Part shown: one piece after another, positions 1 through 4,431 of the stretch | Layout: the number at the start of each line of letters is the position of its first letter | How positions within the stretch are numbered: the first letter of the stretch is position 1 | Assembly (NCBI GenBank): GCA_030838245.1 | Contig: JAUTXB010000237.1 | Location: 1-9,312, forward strand | Length of the DNA stretch: 9,312 nucleotides | Origin: Acidimicrobiaceae bacterium | Lineage (GTDB): Bacteria > Actinomycetota > Acidimicrobiia > Acidimicrobiales > RAAP-2 | Direction of reading: 5' to 3' | Position numbers and translations under genes: made by a program | Notes under the pieces: generated by a model | What the model saw: only the letters and a program-made list of their open reading frames with translations | Database searches by the model: none | What the model was told of the DNA's origin: nothing

Positions 1-54
1 CGGTTCCCCCTCGAAGGGGGCGAAGTCTCGAAGCCAGGACAGGGGTACGCGCAC
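1..54 (-). CDS. pheT: Phenylalanyl-tRNA synthetase beta subunit, N-terminal fragment (cut by window edge)
   Basis: Only the first 18 codons lie in the window. They begin at a GTG (54-52) and read V-R-V-P-L-S-W-L-R-D-F-A-P-F-E-G-E-P. The VPLSWLRDF stretch is the usual opening of bacterial PheT. The beta subunit pairs with PheS in the alpha2-beta2 enzyme that charges tRNA-Phe and carries the editing domain. A GAGAGG Shine-Dalgarno overlaps the pheS stop, and the gap between the two genes is 10 nt, so they are surely co-transcribed. The rest of the gene lies beyond base 1. Identity rests on the short N-terminus plus position directly after pheS, a nearly invariant arrangement. Confidence 0.9.
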   Translation of the reverse strand, partial: MRVPLSWLRDFAPFEGEP

Positions 55-64
55 GTCGGTCCTC

Positions 65-1120
65 TCAGAACTGGCGCAAGAAGCGGACGTCGTTCTCGAT
101 CAACGCCCGCATGTCGGCGATGCTGTGCCGCATCTGGGCACAGCGGTCGATGCCGAAGCCAAAGGCGAAACCCGTCCACACCCCCGGGTCGATGCCCACA
201 GCATCGAACACGGCCGGGTCGACCATGCCGCACCCCCCCAGTTCGATCCAGCCGGTCTGCGAACAGGTCCGACAGCCCACGCCATGACAGATGGTGCACG
301 TGACCTCGAACTCGGCCGACGGCTCGGTGAAGGGGAAATAGGCCGGGCGCAGCCGGGAGTGGATATCGGCGCCGAAGTAGGCGGTGGTGAAGGTCTCGAT
401 GGTCCCGGCCAGGTCGGCAAAGGTGATGCCCCGGTCGACCACCAGCCCTTCGATCTGGTGGAACACGGGGAGATGGCGGGCGTCGGGCGTGTCGCGCCGA
501 AAGCAGCGACCGGGGATCACTGCGTGGATGGGCAGCCCCCCGTTGAGGACGGCGTCCTCCATCAGGTGGATCTGGACCGGTGAGGTATGGGTGCGGAGCA
601 GGACGGTCTCGGGGGGACCGAGATCGAGGTAGAAGGTGTCCCACATGCCCCGGGCGGGGTGGGCCGGCGGGATGTTCAGCGCCCCGAAGTTGTACCAATC
701 GGTCTCGATCTCCGGGCCCTCGGCCACATCGAAGCCCATGCCCACAAAGACGTCCTCGAGCTCATCCCGGGTCTGGCTGACCAGGTGCAGGCGGCCCCGA
801 GCGGTCGGCGATCGAACCTCGGACACGATGACCTCGGTGAGATCGAGCCGATCGGCCTCCATGGCCGCGGCCAGCTCGTCGCGGCTGAATGTCGCTCGGC
901 GGTTCGCAAGCTGCAGCTCTACGGCTTGTCGGGCCTCTTGGAGCTGCTTCCCCCGGTCCTTCCGGATCTCGGGATCCAGGCTGCCAAGTGCCCGTTGGGC
1001 CTGGGCCAGCTCCGACTTCTTCCCGAGCAGTACCGTGCGGACCTCGTCCAGCTCCTCGGACGAGGTGGCCGCCTCGATCTTCGCTTCGGCCTGGCTGACC
1101 AGGCTCGCGATGTCACTCAC
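65..1120 (-). CDS. pheS: Phenylalanyl-tRNA synthetase alpha subunit
   Basis: This 351-residue protein is the catalytic subunit of phenylalanyl-tRNA synthetase, a cytoplasmic class II enzyme that activates Phe with ATP and transfers it to tRNA-Phe. Residues 1-90 form the N-terminal helical coiled-coil arm. Motif 1 lies around 129-157 (GFDVAEGPEIE, then ALNIPPAHPAR). Motif 2 is at 204-225 (GRCFRRDT, then FHQIEG). Motif 3 is GFAFGFGIDR at 317-326. A CxxC-x4-CxxC cluster (C275, C278, C283, C286) interrupts the catalytic fold before GWIELGGCGMV. It looks like a small zinc ribbon and occurs in some other bacterial PheS. The start is GTG at 1120: it gives the normal family length, GGGG lies 7 nt upstream, and it overlaps the methyltransferase stop as GTGA. 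An upstream in-frame extension would add only low-complexity sequence from the neighbouring gene. Confidence 0.97.
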   Translation of the reverse strand: MSDIASLVSQAEAKIEAATSSEELDEVRTVLLGKKSELAQAQRALGSLDPEIRKDRGKQLQEARQAVELQLANRRATFSRDELAAAMEADRLDLTEVIVSEVRSPTARGRLHLVSQTRDELEDVFVGMGFDVAEGPEIETDWYNFGALNIPPAHPARGMWDTFYLDLGPPETVLLRTHTSPVQIHLMEDAVLNGGLPIHAVIPGRCFRRDTPDARHLPVFHQIEGLVVDRGITFADLAGTIETFTTAYFGADIHSRLRPAYFPFTEPSAEFEVTCTICHGVGCRTCSQTGWIELGGCGMVDPAVFDAVGIDPGVWTGFAFGFGIDRCAQMRHSIADMRALIENDVRFLRQF

Positions 1121-1977
1121 GACGAATCCCCACCATCTGTCGTCTCGCCAACCCGACGCGTTTCCATCCCGGGCATCGTAGAACCCGCGGCGCCCGGATC
1201 CGTCCGCCCTGCGCCCTGCTCCCCCGACGACCCGTCGTTCCCCTTCCGGCCCCGACCCCCCGACGACCCGCCCTTCCGTCTCTGGCGGAGGACCTCGAAG
1301 CACAGCACCGCGGCCGAGACGCTCACGTTCAACGACTCGGCTCGACCCGCCATCGGTATGGTCACGGGCACGTCGAGCGCGGCCAGGACGTCAGGGGCCA
1401 GTCCCGAAGCCTCGTTCCCGAATACCAGGGCCACCCGATCGGTCAGGTCGACGTCGGCGTAGTCCACGCCGTCACGCACCACCGTCCCCAGGGCTCGCAG
1501 GCCCCAGCCGCCGAGCGCGCCGATGACGGCCACCGCCTCGCCCCCGGCCACGATCGGAAGGTGGAACACCGACCCGGCCGACGCCCGCACGGTCTTGGGG
1601 TTGTAGGGGTCAACCGTGCCGTCGCAGCACACCACACCGCCGGCCCCGGCAGCATCGGCCGTTCGGATCAGTGTTCCGGCGTTGCCAGGATCTCGAACGT
1701 CGGCACACACCACCACCAAGTCGGCCTCCCTGACTGCGCTGAGGGCGGGCGGCTCAAAGCCGACAACGGCCAGTACCGGTTGGGGGGTGACCGTGTCGGC
1801 CACCCGCTCGAGCACCCCGGCGCCGAGGTCGAAGACCCGGGCTCCGGCTTGGAACGCCCGTGCCACCACGCCCGCCACGACCGGGTTGTCACGCCCTTCG
1901 GGCGCCACGTACACCGACTCGACCGGCGCGCCCGTATCGAGGGCGACCGACAACAGCTCCGCGCCCTCCACCACCAT
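1117..1977 (-). CDS. TrmH/SpoU-family RNA 2'-O-ribose methyltransferase
   Basis: A SPOUT-fold, SAM-dependent methyltransferase expected to methylate a ribose 2'-OH in rRNA or tRNA. From the ATG at 1977 it is 286 residues. SpoU motif 1 is at 96-109 (DPGNAGTLIRTADA, with N99 and R105). Motif 2 is FGNEASGL at 186-193. Motif 3 is around 207-228 (IPMAGRAESLNVSVSAA), forming the trefoil knot and SAM site. The last 50 or so residues are a Gly/Ser/Arg-rich tail unlikely to be structured. The start is uncertain. The 31 codons before this ATG continue a family-like basic N-terminus (RVRRVRQLLRKRSLRWSE, then MVVEGAELL) but contain no ATG, GTG or TTG. A CTG at 2070-2068 overlaps the rplT stop as CTGA, has GAGG 7 nt upstream, and would give 317 residues. 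A GGTGGAG also precedes the ATG. The exact RNA target cannot be read from sequence. It sits between rplT and pheS, a common actinobacterial position. Confidence 0.93.
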   Translation of the reverse strand: MVVEGAELLSVALDTGAPVESVYVAPEGRDNPVVAGVVARAFQAGARVFDLGAGVLERVADTVTPQPVLAVVGFEPPALSAVREADLVVVCADVRDPGNAGTLIRTADAAGAGGVVCCDGTVDPYNPKTVRASAGSVFHLPIVAGGEAVAVIGALGGWGLRALGTVVRDGVDYADVDLTDRVALVFGNEASGLAPDVLAALDVPVTIPMAGRAESLNVSVSAAVLCFEVLRQRRKGGSSGGRGRKGNDGSSGEQGAGRTDPGAAGSTMPGMETRRVGETTDGGDSS

Positions 1978-2066
1978 CGACCGCTCGCTCCACCGGAGGC
2001 TTCGCTTGCGGAGGAGCTGGCGGACACGACGTACCCGCTGGTGCGAGTAGGCCAGCCCAGGCTGGT

Positions 2067-2498
2067 TCAGGAAGCAGCCTCGGTGGTGGTCTTCTCGGCG
2101 GTCGCCTTCTGGGCGGTCGTCGTCTCCGCGGTCGTCTTCTCGGCGGCCAACGCCTCGGTCGCCACCTTGACCAGCGAGGCGAACGCCTCAGGCTCGCGGA
2201 CAGCCAGGTCGGCCAGGACCTTGCGGTCGACAGTCACATCGGCCACCCGCAGGCCGGCGATGAACCGGCTGTAGCTGGTTCCGTTCAGGCGGGCTGCCGC
2301 GTTGATCCGTTGGATCCACAACTGGCGGAAATCGCCTTTCCGGGCACGACGGTCACGGTAGGCGTACTGCAGCGAGTGCATCACCTGCTCGTTGGCGGCG
2401 CGGAACGAACGGCTCTTGTTGCCGTAATAACCCTGCGCCTGCTCGAGTACGGCGCGGTGGTGCTTCTTGGCGTGTACTGCGCGCTTCACTCTGGCCAT
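2067..2498 (-). CDS. rplT: 50S ribosomal protein L20 with low-complexity C-terminal tail
   Basis: L20 binds 23S rRNA early in large-subunit assembly and in several bacteria represses its own operon. The 143-residue product opens with [19 protein letters not shown] and contains [17 protein letters not shown] and [19 protein letters not shown], unmistakable L20 sequence. The family core ends near residue 117. The remaining 25 or so residues are an A/T/E/K-rich tail built from variants of TAEKTTTE, which the typical 115-120 residue protein lacks. The ATG at 2498 has a strong AAAGGAG 5 nt upstream. A 119-nt gap separates it from rpmI. The stop overlaps a possible CTG start of the methyltransferase. 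The tail's function is unknown. Confidence 0.97.
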   Translation of the reverse strand: MARVKRAVHAKKHHRAVLEQAQGYYGNKSRSFRAANEQVMHSLQYAYRDRRARKGDFRQLWIQRINAAARLNGTSYSRFIAGLRVADVTVDRKVLADLAVREPEAFASLVKVATEALAAEKTTAETTTAQKATAEKTTTEAAS

Positions 2499-2617
2499 GG
2501 GGACTCCTTTCGAAGGGGCGAATCGATGGTGTGAACGTTGACGCCGGCTGGTTGGCCGGATTCCGGTTCGATGAAACGGGCTCGGGGCCGGGATTCCCGG
2601 CCCGTCGACCCAGCCGG
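2499..2617 (-). promoter_or_regulatory. Structured rpmI-rplT spacer with strong hairpin
   Basis: This 119-nt gap is the only sizeable one in the translation operon. It holds a perfect 9-bp inverted repeat GGGCCGGGA/TCCCGGCCC at 2585-2603 with a 1-nt centre, and a smaller perfect one, CCGGA/TCCGG, at 2556-2566. The minus strand has no T-run after either, so neither is a standard terminator. Plausible roles are mRNA processing, RNA stability or an L20 control site just upstream of rplT. L20 feedback on this operon is known in other bacteria, but no L20-binding consensus was identified here. Confidence 0.5.
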
Positions 2618-2812
2618 CTACCGACCGAGCAGCCGGCGAGTCTGCTTGAGGTCGCCGGGAGCGATGTCAGTCTCTCGTCCCAGGCGACGGGTGCGAACGC
2701 TCGACTTCTTCTCGAGGAGGTGGGAGCGGAATGCCTTCCGACGACGCAGCCGTCCGGTTCCAGTCACCTTGATGCGCTTGGCCGCACCGCTGTCGGTCTT
2801 CATCTTCGGCAT
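2618..2812 (-). CDS. rpmI: 50S ribosomal protein L35
   Basis: A 64-residue, highly basic protein starting [20 protein letters not shown] and continuing with [16 protein letters not shown], the standard L35 sequence and length. It is a structural component of the large ribosomal subunit. The ATG at 2812 lies 5 nt after the infC TAG stop, with a purine-rich GAAGAGAGA tract upstream that overlaps the end of infC, so translation is probably coupled. A longer in-frame reading upstream is only the antisense-free alternate frame of infC and was not used. The order infC-rpmI-rplT is conserved across bacteria. Confidence 0.97.
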   Translation of the reverse strand: MPKMKTDSGAAKRIKVTGTGRLRRRKAFRSHLLEKKSSVRTRRLGRETDIAPGDLKQTRRLLGR

Positions 2813-2817
2813 GTCCG

Positions 2818-3669
2818 CTATCTCTCTTCTTGGTTCGATGTCTCGGTCGGCGCTGGAGCAGTCTCGCTCGTCTCCTGTGCCGGCTGTGGTCCTGTCGTGG
2901 CTTCGGGCGGCGCGGCTGCGGCTGGAGTTGCCGCCGCCGGCGCCTCCGTCCCCGCCGTTGCCCCTGTCGTTGTCTCTGTTGTCGTCTCTGTCACTGGCGT
3001 TGCTGTCGCTGCTGGCGTGTCCACCTGATTCGGCGCCTGGCTGTTCGGCGCCGGCTGGTTGTTGTTCGTCGGCGCCTGGTTGTTGTTCCCAGCTGGCTTT
3101 TCGTTTGCCGACTTGGGCCCCCTCGACGCGGCCGACTGCTTGGCTCGCTTGTCGGGTGCCAGGACCATGACCATGTTCCGGCCATCGAGGCGAGGAACCG
3201 ACTCCGGTTTGCCCATGCCATCCATCTGATCGGCGATGCGGTCGAGAATCTTCTTTCCCAGCTCGGGATGGAAGACCTCTCGGCCGCGAAACATGATGGT
3301 GATCTTGACCTTGTGACACTCGTCGAGGAACTTGGCCACTTGCCGGGTCTTGGTGTCGAAGTCGCCGGGACCGATCTTGGGCCGGTACTTCATCTCCTTG
3401 ATTCCGACGTGGACCGCTTTGCGTCGCGATTCCTTGGCTCGTTGCGCCGCATCGAACTTGAACTTGCCGTAGTCCATGATTCGGCACACGGGTGGATTCG
3501 CAAGTGGCGCTACCTCGACCAAGTCGAGATCGAGCTGGCGGGCGATGTTCAGCGCCTCGGGAAGCAACTTGATACCGAGCTGCTCCCCATCGGGGTCGAC
3601 CAGGCGTACTTCGCGAGCGCGGATACGATCATTGATCCGGGGCTCATTTGTTGTGACGGTGGCTGCTAT
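2818..3669 (-). CDS. infC: Translation initiation factor IF-3, probable ATA start and long C-terminal tail
   Basis: IF3 binds the 30S subunit, keeps it apart from 50S and proofreads start-codon choice. The N-domain begins NEPRINDRIRAREVRLVD (residues 8-25). The signature helix YGKFKFDAAQRAKESRRK starts at 67. The C-domain runs from about 91 (KEMKYRPKIGPGDFDTKT) to MVMVLAPDK at 166-174. In this frame a TGA lies at 3678-3676 and no ATG, GTG or TTG precedes the TTG at 3567, which would delete the conserved RIND region. The best start is ATA at 3669, with GGGAG 9 nt upstream, giving 283 residues. Rare AUU-type starts are known for infC (AUU in E. coli), where IF3 represses its own synthesis. Residues 175-283 form a low-complexity tail rich in N, Q, P, T, A and E, making the protein about 100 residues longer than the typical 170-180. 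Product identity is certain; the start is inferred. Confidence 0.95.
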   Translation of the reverse strand: MAATVTTNEPRINDRIRAREVRLVDPDGEQLGIKLLPEALNIARQLDLDLVEVAPLANPPVCRIMDYGKFKFDAAQRAKESRRKAVHVGIKEMKYRPKIGPGDFDTKTRQVAKFLDECHKVKITIMFRGREVFHPELGKKILDRIADQMDGMGKPESVPRLDGRNMVMVLAPDKRAKQSAASRGPKSANEKPAGNNNQAPTNNNQPAPNSQAPNQVDTPAATATPVTETTTETTTGATAGTEAPAAATPAAAAPPEATTGPQPAQETSETAPAPTETSNQEER

Positions 3670-3780
3670 TCGACTTCACTCCCTGTCTGGGGTCACGGAT
3701 TTCCGTAACCAATAAAAAGGGAGCGGAACCACCGCTGGGCCTTTGCCGACGAAGTGTCGGCACCGGATCCATTGACCCTG
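3670..3780 (-). promoter_or_regulatory. Structured 5' leader of infC (candidate attenuator)
   Basis: Three stem-loops line up on the minus strand before the infC ribosome-binding site. The first, TGCCGAC/GTCGGCA, has a 5-nt loop (3762-3744). The second is a terminator-like stem followed by TTTTT (3744-3711). The third, GGTTACGG/CCGTGACC, has an AAAT loop (3710-3691) and pairs fully as minus-strand RNA through one G-U wobble, while the plus strand would have a C-A mismatch. That asymmetry supports function as minus-strand RNA. The arrangement resembles leader control of infC-rpmI-rplT operons elsewhere, but I cannot match it to a named leader family. Confidence 0.55.
3711..3744 (-). terminator. 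Terminator-like hairpin in the infC leader
   Basis: On the minus strand AGCGG/CCGCT pairs around a TGGTT loop. An outer AAAGG/CCTTT stem can extend it across a small internal loop, and five T residues follow directly (3718-3714). The geometry fits an intrinsic terminator placed 40-odd nt before the infC start, which would act as a regulated attenuator rather than an operon end. The T-run partly belongs to the outer stem, so strength is uncertain. Confidence 0.45.
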
Positions 3781-3809
3781 CTCACGCAAATATCCGCCGT
3801 GGCCGGGTG

Positions 3810-3832
3810 GGAGTCATCGACTGCGCGACTCC
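3810..3832. repeat. Inverted repeat GGAGTC/GACTCC in the divergent intergenic region
   Basis: A perfect 6-bp inverted repeat with an 11-nt spacer lies between the divergent infC and DUF1844-like genes, just upstream of the likely plus-strand promoter. It could be an operator or an extra leader hairpin. No regulator can be assigned. Confidence 0.3.
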
Positions 3833-3854
3833 GCTTCCTCGTCTGTCAGTGACT

Positions 3855-3860
3855 TAGGCT
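3855..3860 (+). promoter_or_regulatory. Candidate -10 element (TAGGCT) of a leaderless transcript
   Basis: TAGGCT matches the actinobacterial TANNNT -10 pattern and ends 7 nt before the GTG at 3868, so transcription would begin at or within a base of the start codon. No Shine-Dalgarno precedes that GTG. No convincing -35 hexamer is visible. The overlapping minus-strand reading, TAGCCT (3861-3856), also fits TANNNT, so the same site could fire towards infC. Confidence 0.45.
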
Positions 3861-3867
3861 ACCAGCC

Positions 3868-4431
3868 GTGAGCTCACTTTGGACACCCGGAGGCGAACGG
3901 CCCGTCGGCCGGCCCGACCCACAGTCACCTGGTCAACCCCCTGCAGGAGCCCCGCCAGGCACCGGTGGGCCCGGCGGCCCCGGCCCCGACGATGAGGTCG
4001 ACCCCCAACAAGTCGAGGAGATGCGCAGGCAGCTAGCGGCCACTCCGGCTGACGTGGTGATCGCCAATCACTGCTACGGGCTCTTCGAATTGGCGGCCGT
4101 GTACCTCTCCCAGACCCCACCGATGCTGCCCAAGGCTCGCTTGGCCATCGACGCCATGACCGCGGTGGTCACCGGGCTGGAGGGGCGCCTGGGTGATTCG
4201 GAGCCACAGCTCCTCGAAGGGCTGAGCCAGCTACGCCTGGCCTACGTGCAGATCGAGGGGGCGCAGCGAGCCGCCGGCGAGGCAGCTGACACGGCGCCTA
4301 CCAACGGCGCCCCTGCCGGTACGGCGCCTACCAACGGCGCGCCTGCCGATTCCCCGCCGGCGAACGGCGCCACCGGACCCGAATCCAGCACTGACACACC
4401 CGATGACGCCGGAGACGGTACCGCCGGGTGA
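3868..4431 (+). CDS. DUF1844-like small helical protein with disordered ends
   Basis: A 187-residue protein of unknown function. The conserved core (about 44-133) is helical: VVIANHCYGLFELAAVYLSQ, then LAIDAMTAVVTGLEGRLGD, then LLEGLSQLRLAYVQIEG. This spacing of an N-terminal helix, an ID...LEG helix and a closing LR..Y helix resembles the DUF1844 family, which I recall near infC in other actinobacteria. Residues 1-43 are Pro/Gly-rich and 134-187 are Ala/Thr/Pro/Gly-rich, both probably disordered. No signal peptide or membrane segment is seen. The GTG start at 3868 sits just after a TANNNT element, suggesting leaderless translation. Its TGA overlaps the next gene's start as GTGA, so the two products are probably made together. 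Family assignment is by pattern recall, so moderate. Confidence 0.8.
   Translation: MSSLWTPGGERPVGRPDPQSPGQPPAGAPPGTGGPGGPGPDDEVDPQQVEEMRRQLAATPADVVIANHCYGLFELAAVYLSQTPPMLPKARLAIDAMTAVVTGLEGRLGDSEPQLLEGLSQLRLAYVQIEGAQRAAGEAADTAPTNGAPAGTAPTNGAPADSPPANGATGPESSTDTPDDAGDGTAG
4291..4380 (+). repeat. 30-bp tandem repeat inside the DUF1844-like gene
   Basis: Two 30-bp units at 4291-4320 and 4321-4350 differ at only two bases and encode TAPTNGAPAG and TAPTNGAPAD. A third, diverged unit at 4351-4380 encodes SPPANGATGP. It is an in-frame minisatellite that would lengthen or shorten the disordered tail by ten residues at a time. Confidence 0.8.

Noticed and set aside
587..1462. Plus-strand frame across pheS and the methyltransferase
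   Set aside because: Spans the junction of two certain minus-strand genes and has no recognisable domain.
2598..3487. Long in-frame extension of rpmI through infC
   Set aside because: The extra residues are a different frame of infC; L35 has its normal 64-residue length from ATG 2812.
3711..3744. Plus-strand terminator from the same hairpin
   Set aside because: No plus-strand gene lies upstream, and the T-run follows the stem only in the minus-strand sense.
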